In this document: positions 1 through 11,344 of the stretch, piece after piece
How the letters are laid out: each line of letters begins with the position of its first letter
Numbering within the stretch: the stretch's first letter is position 1
Assembly: GCA_014529385.2 (NCBI GenBank)
Contig: CM043957.1
Location: forward strand, 85,255,881 to 85,319,880
Source: Adiantum capillus-veneris
Taxonomy: Eukaryota > Streptophyta > Polypodiopsida > Polypodiales > Pteridaceae
Length of the DNA stretch: 64,000 nt
Direction of reading: 5' to 3'
Notes under the pieces: generated by a model
The model's input: the letters and a program-made list of their open reading frames with translations, nothing else
What the model was told of the DNA's origin: nothing
Databases searched by the model: none
Program-made: the position numbers and the translations under genes

Positions 1-411
1 CAGATTTGGATTCCAAAGAAGTTCATGACGGCACAAAGCTATAGCAAGAAAATTTGGATCCCAAAGATTTGTAAACAGGAACTCCCTTCAGTACAATCAA
101 CGGAAACTCCTAGGTATTTCAAGGCGAGGAAATCAACACAAAGGACAAAGCAAGTTTGGGTCGCAAAGAGTTTATGGCAAGCACAAGCGAAGCGGAAGCA
201 GATTTGGATTGTGCAAAAGAACAACAAAGTAAAGAAGAATCCATCTACTGATTCTACTACCGAAGTATCACCAACCCAAAACCCGACCAACAATCCTTCA
301 ATCAAACAAAGAGCAGCTTTACTGGAAAGACTGTTGTATCATCGCTTTGCAATTGCATCGGGAACTTATGACCAAAACAACTACAATGCTTCGCCCACAG
401 ACACTTCATAG
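1..411 (+). CDS. Partial ORF with repeated K-x-W motifs, probable 3' end of a retroelement ORF
   Basis: The frame is open from the first base of the window to the stop at 409-411, so the start lies outside. The product is basic and contains four spaced copies of a short motif of the form (Q/K)(I/V)W(I/V)xK, at roughly residues 2-7, 17-21, 50-54 and 67-71. The C-terminal part is rich in Ser, Thr and Asn. I recognise no catalytic domain. A purine-rich tract follows the stop by about 20 bases, as after the last ORF of an LTR retrotransposon, so I infer the C-terminal tail of such an element. Lys-Trp motifs of this kind occur in plant retroelement polyproteins, but the assignment is tentative. 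Confidence 0.4.
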   Translation, partial: QIWIPKKFMTAQSYSKKIWIPKICKQELPSVQSTETPRYFKARKSTQRTKQVWVAKSLWQAQAKRKQIWIVQKNNKVKKNPSTDSTTEVSPTQNPTNNPSIKQRAALLERLLYHRFAIASGTYDQNNYNASPTDTS

Positions 412-432
412 TCGTCTGGGAGGACTCAGACT

Positions 433-446
433 AGGAGGGGGGGAGG
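433..446 (+). other. Candidate polypurine tract (PPT)
   Basis: A 14-base all-purine, G-rich run lies 22 bases after the stop of the preceding ORF and before a long non-coding stretch. This is where the plus-strand primer of an LTR retrotransposon sits, directly 5' of its 3' LTR. The next base is T, followed by a short tandem repeat of ggtatacag. Confidence 0.4.
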
Positions 447-1320
447 TATACAGGTATACAGGAGTTACAAATCAGCTACAAGCGCCAAAAACAAAGAAAA
501 ACAAAAAAAATTATATTACAAGGGCAGTGTCTTACATGATTTTGTAATTTTTATGTTTGATTGCGGATATTGATAATATTTATGCCCTTAAATACCTTGT
601 TTTGCAACAAGAAGAGATCAAATGATGAGTTTGGGTCTCTAGACGTGTAAATATCACTAAATAAGAGTGTTTTTGGAGCTATAAAGTGGAAAAAAGTGGT
701 AATCCAAGTCCAGAAATCACAAATAAGTGTATATTCATATACACAGGGTTACCAACTATTTATCGTGTATGTTTGGAATTTTTTGGCTTCAATTTGCTAT
801 TTTCCTTTATTTTTTATGATTTTCTTGATAAAAGTAAAAGAAAAATAAAAAAGCAGGTGAAATGAGATCGGAAAAAAGAAAAGAATAGACGGTGATGGTC
901 CTAATGACAAGGGCAACCCATGGTAAAAATTGGGTACAATTCTGAAAAAGTTGCGGAAAGCCCGAAATGACAGAATTTTGGCAAAGTGGACAGATTTCTC
1001 AGAAACAGGTCAAACGGAGTCCAAATTGAGAAATTTCAAATCCTAAAGTGCATTTCACGACGAGATAGGAGCACATGTCGAATTTGGTAACAAGTGATCC
1101 GGGAAGTCCGAAGTTAAGTATTTTTCACTTCACTTTCAAGCTCATTTCCACTATTACCTTCTTGGAGAGAGCAAAGAGCACACAGGAGCATCCGACCTTC
1201 TACCGCCTTCTACGACTGCTACGAGAGCTCAGAGGACACCAGACATGAGAGGTAGACTCGTTGCCATAATCTTTTGATGCTTATCGTTAACTTTTGTCAC
1301 GAAAACTGACCAAAACCAAG
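447..1320 (+). repeat. Candidate LTR between two internal regions
   Basis: This non-coding stretch of about 870 bases follows the PPT. A TATA-like ctataaag lies at 679-686. At about 1325-1360 the sequence ends in a region that resembles the start of element B's leader: both read ctaggtagg a little after a G-rich tract where B has its PBS. The PBS itself is not conserved here. Exact LTR ends cannot be fixed without a second copy, so the limits are approximate and the call is inferred from context. Confidence 0.3.
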
Positions 1321-1330
1321 AAACAAGAGC

Positions 1331-3225
1331 AGACAGGGAATGGGGAAGAACGCTAGGTAGGGGCACAACCGCCTAACCAAACCTTGCAAGAACTTAGAGG
1401 TGGGTTACCCTAACATAGAAGATGGGTTTCTAACACTCAAAGCTCGAGAAAGAACAACTTGAAAAACCCTAGGTCAACAGAGCCTACAAGAGGCAAACAG
1501 GAAAAAGTTGTCGAAACGACACAAAACTTCTCATGAAGCTTAACAACATCAAGGGCAATGCAACCATGGAGTATCTCCAGGTTTGGACCACCAAAAGTGG
1601 GTCAAAACAACCGATTCGGCTACGGACACACAAAGCGTCATTTTGGCATAACGGCTGAAATTGACGACCGAATGAAATGAAACTTCACAAGCAGCTTCAA
1701 ATATACATGGATGACTTATGTTTGCAAGCAAAACCCAAAAGAAAGGTGATTCACTTACCGATGGTGAAAAAGACGCTTTCGGGCAACCAAATGGAGAAAG
1801 ATGGAGAACGGTGAGCCAAAGTCAAGTTCAACCAAATAGGTGGCTTCACAACATATCTAATGAGCTGGAAATGCAACTCTCGAGAAGAAAAGTTGAAGAA
1901 ATTCAACTCCAAGGCAAAAAGACGACTTCGGAGACTGAAATGCCTATAAGGGGGCTTTTTAGCTAAACTGATGACTTTTTAAGTTGAAAACTAATTAGCA
2001 GGGCTTAGGGCACTAGCACAAAGCATTCTTTGCACAAAAAGACCAACATTTCAAGAAAAGACATCATACGCGTATGATGTCTCACAGCATGATTTTCACA
2101 TCCATTTCAACATTTGAGTGCATAGCCTCATTCCACATGTTAATCACATCCTATGAACCAAGTATCATGAGAATTGGAGTTAGAAAACCCAAGGAAAACC
2201 AAAAAGACGCAAAGTAGGCCATAAAATTGATTTTTGGTCCTAATTTTGTCAAAATAACTCCAAACTCATTGAAACTTTGTAGGATTGTTGATTAACACAT
2301 CTATAAGCTATCTGGAACCAAAAAGCACCATTTTGACACAAAACACGTATGATGTCTATTTGCACTTACAGAGCCAAAACTGCTCATTTGTCATCATACA
2401 TCCATTATATATATCTAATACATGCTACATATGAAGTTTGGAACCATTTGGTCAAGTTGATCACCCCATTAGCTCAATTGAGGGAAAATCCTTCATCCAA
2501 AGCCTACTTTAGCCCAAATCCAACATACTCAAGTCCAAACCAAGATTTGAGTAGATATAGTCCTTCACTAGTACATGGGGAGTCCACAGAACCAATCCCA
2601 TGAAAAATTGATGAAAAAGACATCATACGCGTATGATGTCTCCAGAGCCATTTTTAGCCCAAAATCTATCCAAACTTCATAAATCCACTGAATAAGCCTA
2701 TCTAAAGCCATATCCAAGCTTATAGAGAAATTTGGTCCAAAAATACACTAAAAGACATCATACGCGTATGATGTCTCATTATGTGATTTTGGCACCTCAG
2801 GGCTTCAACCACCAAACAGAAGTGATCTACATGCCATTTGAAGGTGAACCACCAAGTTTTATCCAATTTGGATCATAAAATCCAATTCCCTTTCAAAATT
2901 TTGCCAAGAGCCTCAACTGGACTAAACTGGCCAAAACTTGACCAAATGGGATCCAAACTCAAATTCAAGCATATGATACTCATGTATACACTATCAGCTA
3001 CAAGCACAACCAATATGAAGTCATTTTGACACAAAAGACATCATACGCGTATAATGTCTCCAGCATGATTTTGAGCCCAGTTTGCATATTTTTTCACCTA
3101 CCTTGCATCCTTAGGCCCTGAATATCTCATGTTTCAATTTTCAAGTCATTTGAATAGTTAAAAGCTTCATTTCGGCTTTCAGTACTAAAAAGACGCTAAC
3201 TTCTGAAATTGGAGTTACAGGATCC
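1331..3225 (+). repeat. Element A leader with palindromic repeats
   Basis: This non-coding leader precedes the long ORF. Perfect 24-bp palindromes, half-site agacatcatacg followed by its exact reverse complement, lie at 2059-2082, 2618-2641 and 2753-2776. A copy with one mismatch lies at 3036-3059, and a copy with only the right half preserved at about 2334-2357. Start-to-start spacings are about 275, 284, 135 and 283, so the leader looks like diverged tandem units of about 280 bp, each carrying one palindrome, with one extra copy. The first 700 bases (1331-2058) hold no recognisable gene; the short ORF at 1718-1966 has no supporting features. Confidence 0.85.
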
Positions 3226-6200
3226 ATGGATTCCGCCAAGTCATCAGCAACAAAGAGAAAAAGACCGACAATCAAAGATGCTCTTGCAGAAGCAGAACCC
3301 TTTGACATTCTAGCAGAAACCCTCAAGCCAACCAAAACTTGGGTGGAGGAAGCAGTACTGGAACAAGAGGGAATACAGATCTACTAGGGGACTTTCAGAG
3401 ATCCTCAAGGGCAAGCGGTGGATATACCGATGATCCCACAAGAATTGGTGGATTATAGCAGGTCAGAGAACATCAGCAGGTACCTGGAAAGGGCAGACTT
3501 GCACAGATTCTTCACCTCGAGACCATCAGGTGTAGATACAAGAAGAGTGTATGAGTTGGCAACCTCCATTCAGAAGGATGGGAAAGCCACATTGACAGCA
3601 ATAGATGGAGAGAAAGTAGAGGTACAGATCACTCCACAGCTCATTGCAGATGCATTGAAGCTGCACAACAAAGGGAGCTCTGTCAGGGAAAGAAGGGAGG
3701 CTATAGAGGTTTATGGGTCCAAGAAATAGAATGCAACTTATGGAGATATGGCAGACCAAAGAGCGGCAACCCTTTGCCGACTGTACAACCAGTTTCTCCA
3801 TATTTGCAGTAAAAGACCGCAAAAGTATACGACACCACCCCATGCCATTGCAACTACCATCACATGGGCATTGAAGAGCAATATGCCAAAGGAGGTGAAT
3901 TACGCTCAACACATCCACGAGCAAGTAATTGCCATGCACAACGAGAAGCCAAAGTATATAGGAGGAGCTGAAGTTCTGACAAGAATAGCTTATGAAGCTA
4001 TTGGAGCTAGAGATCAGTGGCCAAAGGTTCCCTCCCAGAATGAGTGGCTTAGAGAAGCCGACGAGGAGGAAGAACAGCCCGAAGTATCCAAGAGGGCGTC
4101 CACAAGAGCACGCAGGAAACTAGAAATAGTTTCAGAACCTGTAGAGGATGTGGATGAGCCGCTTATGAAGAAAGCAAAGAAGAAGGTTTCTCCCAAGCAA
4201 ACCAAAAGTCAGAAAGCGGCAAGAATGGAAAGACTGGTGGAGCAGTTTAGAGCGGAAAGAGCTCTAAAGGGGGACTTTGAAGAAAAGTGGGTTCCAGACC
4301 CCACTAAAGTCGGAACTAGCTCAGCCAGGCCATGTTGATCAATATGATCAATATATTAGAGCTTATGAGGAGTCAGAGGCTATACTGGAGCAACAACCTG
4401 TCGAGCCATACACTGAAGAGGAAGTACAGCTTTTAAAAGCTGAGCTGAAAAAGGACGACAAGGGGAAGAAGAAAGTAGATGAGTCTACTGAACCTCAAGA
4501 GAAAGACGAGCAAGCAAACAAAGGGAAAGCCAAGATGACTCAGGACAATCAGCCTTCCTTTACTGATGTACCAAGCCCGAAGAAGACGGAAATCATTGTG
4601 GAAGAGACCACAGTAGAGATGGACACGGCTGGTATGGAAAAGCCGGAGGCCGGGACCAAGGAAAAGGAGATAGATCCAATTCAGCAAAAGAAAAACGATT
4701 ATGAGAATCTGGTAGCGATAGGGTACACTGAAGAAGAGGCCCTTGAGGCGGTCTATGGAATCCACCTACAAAAACAAGATGATCGGAGAGGGAAAGAGGA
4801 AAAAATAAAAAGTGCAAAAGAGAGTGAAGAGAAACTGGACGAGCAGAATGTACTAGAAAAACCGAAGCCAGTGGAGGTGGTGGCCGAAAAAGATTTAGAG
4901 TTGACAGATGAAGATGAAAAAGACATGCACATGGTGCATGAACTGCTCAACAAGATCAAAGAAAGATCCAAGGCAAAGGAAGTGGAGATTGGGACAGCCA
5001 AACAAAGGGAAGCCAAGTTGCAGAGGAAATTAGAGGATGCTATGACTGAATCTGAAAGTCATAAAGCATCACTCTACGATGCGGAAAACGAGAGAGACGG
5101 CTTGATACTCCAGCTAGCCGAGGCTTCAAGAGAAGTAACAAGTGCACAGGAAGCAAGGGAGCGGATGGAAGACGACTTGGAGGCGGCTAAAGATGAGCTC
5201 ATTGAGCTAGGGGAAAGAGTCGCGCTCCAAGAAAGAACAATCACTAGACTCAGGACTACCCCTAGAGCTAGCAGAGCAGGAACCGAACAAGAGGGAGCTC
5301 TTGTACCAGCTCTGGAAGACCAGGTCCGAAGCTTACAAAGAGAGCTAAGATTAGAGCAAGTGCAAAGGTTGCACATTGCAGAGGGATCATTGGCAGCAGA
5401 GGAGAGGCTCACTTTAGAAAATCAAACACTAAGAACAGAGAATGAGACCCTCCGCAAACAGCTCCAAGATCTACAAGAGCAACAAAGAAGAGAGACAGAG
5501 ACACCACAAGAAGAATCAGGTGGAGCAGCCATAGAGCTACCAGAAACTGGAGAGGCAACCACAATTGAAGATCCAGCCCCAGTTCACGAGGTGGCCTCGA
5601 CTTCAGGAATCTCTGAAGAAGAAGAACAAAGGCTCCATGACCAAATAGCAAAGTCAACAGAGGAGAGTGCCAAGGCAGAAATGGAATGGGAGAGGAGACT
5701 CCTAATTTCCATTAGACTTCAGGGATTAGACACAAAAGTGCTCCATGAAGAGTGGATGCAACCCAGCCCACCTTTCCTTTTGATGAAGTTTGAAGTGATA
5801 AAAACGAAAAAGAGAATAGAGGAGGAGCAGTATGTCGCTCTTTACGAAGGCGACATCACAAAAGAGGAACAATCAAAGAAGATTGTAGATTCGCAGCCTA
5901 GATGGAGGAAAGGTTGGCTGAACAAATACCCAGCCTACCTCATCTACTTGGTAGAGGCACCAAAGGAGATTCGGGAGGATGCAACCTTCTGCCCGGTGCC
6001 AAGAGTCAGAAGCTAGAAAGAGCATGGCAGGATTGCAGAAAAGAAGCCAAATTGGCTTAATTACCCCAGGATGCCAGGACCAAAGGCAGGAGAGAGAATA
6101 GGTAAAGCCTACATGGTGAAAACCCTAACGGGCACCATCAAACTCTTTACTGGCTCTCCTGACCTTTCGTGTCAGATGCTCAAGAAAATCTGCAAGACTC

Positions 6201-6406
6201 TCTTAGCTTGCATTGAAGTGTTCACGCCAGATAAAGCCACGACCTCGAGTCTACTATCGACGGCCGACACAGTGACTGATATGATATATGATCTTTCATT
6301 GCAGCCTTCTCCAAAAGTGTTGCACCTCCTATTCGAGTCGAAACTAACTAACAAACGATACAAAGGTTGTGCAATGACTACATACATATATATGAATCTT
6401 CGATAA
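3226..6406 (+). pseudogene. Long coiled-coil ORF of element A, interrupted
   Basis: The start is the ATG at 3226, the first in a frame that stays open apart from TAG codons at 3385 and 3727. A frameshift at about 4280-4320 moves coding to the frame open from 4277, which meets TAG at 6014 and finally TAA at 6404. The whole would be about 1050 residues. The N-terminal 100 residues are basic and Ser/Thr-rich. A globular part follows (about 3400-4000), then a very acidic, Lys/Glu-rich section and a long heptad-like coiled coil (about 4900-5500). No zinc knuckle, protease or polymerase motif is present. It sits where gag and protease lie in the related elements B and C. It may be an extra retroelement ORF or a captured host gene; I do not recognise the family. 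Confidence 0.6.
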
Positions 6407-6409
6407 TAA

Positions 6410-7556
6410 ATCACAAAATTCAAAACAAGAAACAAAAAAAGACCCAGAGTGGACCAAATTGAAGCGCAAAAAGAAATACCAAGAACTGAAACGGTCATTA
6501 GGAGAGGTATGGACTACTGAGGGAGAAAGTGATGGTAAGGAGGAGTCAGAAAAAGGAAACATGAATGTATCATCACACTATCGGAAATTCACCATCTAGG
6601 ACAGAAAAATCATAATGACACCACCAGTCAGGGAAAGAATAAACCAGGAATCTTACGATGGGCCGAAAAATGCAAAACGGATAGACCTCGTTGAACCAGG
6701 TGAGAAGCCTCAGCCAGTCTATATAGCAACTGCCTTAGAGCCTGAAGAAGAAGAACGGCTAACACAACTTCTCAAGAAGTATAAAGATGTGTTTGCATGG
6801 TCCTACAAAGACCTCAAAGGAGTTGATCCATCGATATGCCAACATACAATTCCTTTGAAATCAGATGCCAAACCTAGCAAACAACGTCCTTATACATATA
6901 ATGACACATTTGCTAAACGAATCAAAGAGGAGATTGATAAGCTAATGGATGCTAAATTCATCTATGAAATCGAACATACAGATTGGGTGTCACGCATTGT
7001 GGTTGTCCCCAAAAAGAATAGAAAGTTGCGAGTGTGTGTGAACCTCAAAAAGGTAAATGTAGCCACCATAAGGGATAATTATCCCTTGCCGATCACAGAA
7101 CATGTACTTGAGAGGGTGGCCAGGAAATGGGCTTATTCCTTTCTAGATGGGTTTTCAGGGTATAACCAGCTGGCAATTGCAATAGAGGATCAACACAAAA
7201 CAGCGTTTGCCATAGAATGGGAAATCTATGCGTATAGAATTATGCCTTTCGGCTTAACTAATGCCCTAGCTACCTTTCCAAGGTTAATGACGCATGCATT
7301 CAAAGAAGACCAGAGAATATTCTTGGAAATATTTATGGATGATCTCTGTGTACACTCCCTTCTACAAGAAGAACATATTGACCATTTACAAAAGGTATTT
7401 GAGAAGTGCACAACATATCGAATTTGTCTTAACCCGAAAAAGTGCATTTTTATGGTTAGGCAAGGCCGCATCTTAGGACACATTGTCTCAAGAAATGGCA
7501 TAACCACTGACCTAGACAAAATCAAAGTCATAGTAGACCTGCCCAGGCCTACTAAT
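6410..7556 (+). pseudogene. Element A reverse transcriptase (Ty3/gypsy), truncated
   Basis: Reverse transcriptase copies retroelement RNA into DNA. From about 6410 the sequence aligns with the stretch just before RT in element C. The main open frame runs 6615-7574. Visible RT motifs are DWVSRIVVVPKKN, RVCVNLKK, FLDGFSGYNQ and the catalytic box FMDD encoded at 7332-7343, a variant of YxDD. The frame ends soon after the residues PRPTN, where RNase H should follow; RNase H and integrase are missing. It is about 55-60% similar by eye to the RT of element C, so A, B and C are one family. A TAG-containing spacer (about 6540-6614) separates it from the coiled-coil ORF. Confidence 0.85.
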
Positions 7557-7580
7557 GCCATGTTTCTGTTTTAGCTTTCC
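7550..7580. other. Inverted junction between element A and element B
   Basis: To the left the plus strand encodes RT up to PRPTN. To the right the minus strand encodes the pre-RT linker of a related element. B's coding similarity can be followed to about 7561, so the two converge within a few bases. B ends at about the point in the element map where A's pol segment begins (about 6410). Confidence 0.7.
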
Positions 7581-8388
7581 GTACTCATTTTATTTCCTCT
7601 TGCGTTCTTTCCCTTCGAACTTTCAAGAATCTTCCTGATATTTGGTCTTTTACACAATCCTCTACTTTGACAAGCATTAGATAGTGAGTTTTAGCTTTTA
7701 TTCTGGGCATCAGGTTCTCTCTCATTTTGTTTTCTGCTCGCTTTTTCCTATAGCGTTCCTGGCATCTAGGGTGTTGATTGGCAAAATCATAAAACTTGAT
7801 ATTCATTGTTTTCTCCCCACGCTCGCTTGAGCTGTCTGAACACTCGTTATCTGCATCGTTATCTACATCCAGATGCTCAGAGGAGTTATAAAACTCTTCT
7901 TATTCTGGTGGTTCTACCATCTCATCTCATCCTGGTATAAGGCTTACCATGTAATAGGGTAGCACATCATAGCCATCCTTATCGCAAAATTTTGTCGTTG
8001 GACTATCTGTAATGGTACAGACATCCAATATTGCTAGTATGTGTTCCCATTCCAGAGGTTCTAAGGCATCTTCAGGAAAAGGTTCCGGAATATAATCCTT
8101 GTCCTCAATTGCTCTTTCTAAGACGCATTCCTCTCTTTTTAAGCTCCCACAATGTGAAGATCCGCACATCCATAGCTCTTTATGTTTCCCTAACCATGCT
8201 GGGAGTTCCGACCCTGCCAATGTAGCTGAATCAAACTCTTCCACTGGTGTCTAGTTCACGTCTTTGTAACTATGGTCTTTTAGCTGAATTTTGGTTGTTG
8301 TCTCGCCATGTCTGAGGTAGATGTGGTTGTAACCCCAATCCTGGACCATCTTTAATTTTTGCATGAATGGTCTTCCCAAGATGATCTC
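7562..8388 (-). pseudogene. Element B pre-RT linker
   Basis: This continues the protease frame beyond the TAA at 8389. It first encodes the ILGRPFM motif that closes retropepsins, then a linker with the block SLKREEC, also present in element C at about 46.4 kb (there GSLKREECILER). Further on, CVKDQISGRF matches CVKDKITGRY of element C at about 46.7 kb. In-frame stops lie at about 8250 (TAG), 7927 (TGA), about 7900 (TAA) and 7585 (TGA). The RT that should follow on this strand is absent because of the junction at about 7560. Confidence 0.75.
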
Positions 8389-9072
8389 TTAATTGTTCTT
8401 TTTGTCGAAATCGACTATTGCAAATGTATGCTCGTACTCGATTCCGCACGAGGTGACAATTACTTTTTCTAAGAGTCCTAGAGGCTTTTCCATGAACCCA
8501 TCTGCCAATTGCAATTTCATTCTGGTAGCTCTCAAAGATGGTTTTCCCCATTTTTTCCAGATTTCTTTGGTGGCAATAGTGACTCCTGCTCCACTGTCAA
8601 GAATAGTTTTGGAAACTACTCCTTGGAATTCTACTAGTAGAGTGGTGTTTCCATCTTCTCCCTCGCAATACTCTCCAACCTTGTTTAAAGGTACCGGCCT
8701 AGTGTTTAGTTGAGGCTTATATAATTCTCTGATCCCTTCTTGAAGCTTCGAGGTGGGGTCTTTCACTCCAAATTTTTCTAAGCAGTTGCCTACTGTGGTC
8801 CACATGTTTGGTCGTAGCCTTAGGAGTTCGGCTAATGTGATTGTGCATGCCACAGGGGTGGACAATAACTCAATCAACCCTTGTGAATCCATCACTCTGT
8901 TAGAAGACAGTCTTTGAGATAGGATTGCTCTCACCTCAGACTTGGCTTCATACTCTCCTAGGTAAGAGGGTAGAGTTTTTAGTGAGTTTGGTTGGTTGTG
9001 CCCCGAACTAATTGATCCCTGGTCTCCCCCTTGCGAATGCATATCAAAGTTCATTTGCGATCTTGCCTCAAA
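8389..9072 (-). pseudogene. Element B aspartic protease
   Basis: This retroviral-type aspartic protease would cut the Gag-Pol polyprotein. The active-site motif ILDSGAG is encoded at about 8583-8603, followed by the hydrophobic core and a conserved block ending in FAIVDF. A TAA at 8389-8391 then breaks the frame just before the flap-to-C-terminal ILGRPF motif. The block before the active site (NKVGEYCEGEDGNTT) is nearly identical to the one in element C, showing they are one family. Retropepsins act as dimers; this copy is broken. Confidence 0.85.
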
Positions 9073-10000
9073 TTATTCAATAGGAGATAAGATCTCATTT
9101 TTCTCTTTTCTCATGTTGTTCATGTGGTAACTCACCCTGTTAGCTTCATTGGCATCACGGATTTGCTTCCACGGGTCATCTAGACCATTACAATCCTTAC
9201 CCATTTCTACCAATGTTTTAGGCTGGAACCTGTCACTTGTCTCATCCGTTGTATTTGGCACTATGATAGGCTCTCCCCTAGACTCAGAGGCATTCGTGAG
9301 TCTTTCCTTTGTTTCTACTTGTTTCTCTAAAGTTGGTTTGATAGGGGTTAGAGCTAGTACTTCATGCCAACTTGCAGGTTTACCAAGCGGGTTTTCCATC
9401 AATGATTGAGTTGTTTCAATCATCTTTCGACACATTTCTAATCTATGTTTTTCTATTTTGGCATATGGATAAGTCATCCATCTTTTCTCTTGGGTTTGGT
9501 TGTTTTTGAGTCTGGCTTCGTAAGCTTTTAAAAGTGCGTCTAACTGCTCATTTACCTTTTCTGCCAACACTGATCCTCCTGATCCTGCACTTTTGGGTTC
9601 TGCTATTTCCTTGGGTGCTATGGTTTCCGCAGTGTGTGAGCTTAGGCTAGCTAGATCCTCTAACCGCTCTAATCTATCCTTTGTGTGTTTTAACTCCTCA
9701 GATAGAGCCGTTTGCTCTCGTTCTCTCCTGGCTTTCATACGTGCCTTTCTAGCTTTCCAAATGTTTCTCTGATTTTTCGTTTTTGAACTTGGGGCATCGG
9801 TTTTTGGCTCTTCAATTATGGGTTTGTTCGTCATTCTTTGAGCTTGGGCTCGTGTTACTGCCTAAATAGATATGATTGTCTCGTTTTCTGACCCTCCACT
9901 AGAAGGCACTGCTTCCAGCATGTTCAAGGTAGTTTTTGCTCCTTTGCTCAGGTTCTTAGAGCAATCAGGAATCAAATGAGTAACTCCACACTCGGTGCAA
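9073..10000 (-). pseudogene. Element B gag C-terminal zinc knuckle and charged linker
   Basis: Reading leftward, a zinc-knuckle-like CTECGVTHLIPDC is followed by a spacer, a TAG at about 9855 and the block AVTRAQAQR, matching VITRAQAKK in element C. A charged coiled-coil-like linker of about 250 residues then runs to a TAA at 9073. All of this shares one frame with the protease, so gag, protease and pre-RT were once continuous. The 41-bp duplication just upstream puts it out of frame with the gag core. Confidence 0.7.
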
Positions 10001-10082
10001 TATGCGTTGACTCTAATGATTTCATCATGAGGACAGTCTCTTATGCGTTGACTCTAATGATTTCATCATGAGGACAGTCTCT
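10001..10082. repeat. 41-bp perfect tandem duplication in element B gag
   Basis: The 41-base unit starting tatgcgttgactc occurs at 10001-10041 and again at 10042-10082 without a mismatch. Because 41 is not a multiple of three it shifts the frame between the gag core and the zinc-knuckle region. Confidence 0.95.
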
Positions 10083-11336
10083 TAGCCAATGGTCTCCACC
10101 ACATTTGTAGTAGGGTCCCTTAGGCTGTTGAGGTGCTCCTTGAGCTCCTCTTTGTTGGTATGCATGTCTCTGCCCGCCCATGCCTCCGTTGGCTATGAAC
10201 AACAATGTGCATTCCTCCAAACTATATCTTCCTTCTCCTGCTGCCTGTGCAGCTGTTGGTGGTCCTATACTTCCCATCATGCTCCAAGGTTCTAGCGTTG
10301 AGGGTTCTTCCGGTGGATAATAAACAAGATTTGTAGCATATCCATTGGGATCTTCGTAATATGCATGCATAGGAACCAAAGCCTTCTCTTCTGATTCGGT
10401 TACTGTTGGTGTGTATCTTATGCCAACTGGTCGTAATCCTGGTAGGGGTGGTTTTTGCCCCAACACTGGTTGTGGTCTTCCTACTCCTACAGGTCCTGGT
10501 AGGTTGCCTGCTTGATCCCTAGGCATCGGTGGAATTTGAGGAGATGCTACCTCAGCTTGGGGAGCGTAAGGTCTCTCTCTCACATATCCCTTGTTATAAT
10601 AACATTCCTCCATCCCTTGGTTTGTCCATTTTTGTTCAATAGCACACCACTTTGGCTGTTTAGCCTGAGGTTTGGCGTACAAGTTAATCTTTTTTAGCAC
10701 TTCCTCTACAAGCTGCTCCTGGCTTACAGCTACTTCTGTTTTCGTTGTTGTCTTAGTGGATTTGCTTCCACTTTGTTGTGAGGATGAATCATCGTCGAGA
10801 TCCTTGAACTCACCCTCTTTGTAAACCGCACAATTGTCTACAAGGTAAATTGCCTCCTTAGTTAACTCATTTAACATCGTGCTCCTCTTCATCTGTAAGT
10901 CCTTCTGGAGATCTGCATTCCTTAGTCCTTGGATAAATATAAGCATAAGTCTGGACTGAGTTGGTAGTTCTTCCACAGGGCAGAACTTAACATATCTTTT
11001 AAGTCGTAGGGCTACCTTTTGCACAGATTCCCCTTCTTTATGGATTTGTGAGATTGTATTATGAGCTATCCCCCTTTCAATAAACTCATCAAACACCTCC
11101 TCTATAGACTCAAAGTCTGTACGCTCTACAGAGTCAAACCAAGTAGCAGTGTCATCCTCTAAGGTTAGTCCAAACCTTGCAAATTGGGTAGGGAAGTCTA
11201 ATACCTCTTCAGCTCTAATTACACGCACAAAGGCTGCTACATGATCTCTAGGATCTCTGTTTTTCGTGTATTTCTTGTTTACCCATTTTTGCACCTGTGT
11301 AGGTCTAATTCTACGATGGTCTACAAATCTCATCAT
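10041..11336 (-). pseudogene. Element B gag core
   Basis: This is a Ty3/gypsy Gag (capsid/nucleocapsid) ORF of 431 codons. The capsid-type region resembles Retrotrans_gag, with the blocks RDPRDHVAAF, TATWFDSVE and EEVFDEFIERG in the first 110 residues. A Pro/Gln-rich middle contains RPQPVLGQKPP, matching RPQPVLGQQPP in element C. A degenerate zinc knuckle at the end has Tyr in place of the first Cys (YYKCGGDHWLRDC). Gag would package the element RNA in cytoplasmic particles. The frame is open throughout, but neighbouring gag parts lie in other frames. Confidence 0.85.
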
Positions 11337-11344
11337 TGGATGTC

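Noticed and set aside
1718-1966. 82-residue ORF in the leader of element A
   Set aside because: It lies in a non-coding leader, has no motif and no counterpart in B or C.
4433-5657. Minus-strand ORFs opposite the coiled-coil gene
   Set aside because: They are Ser/Leu-rich shadows of the Lys/Glu-rich plus-strand coding sequence.
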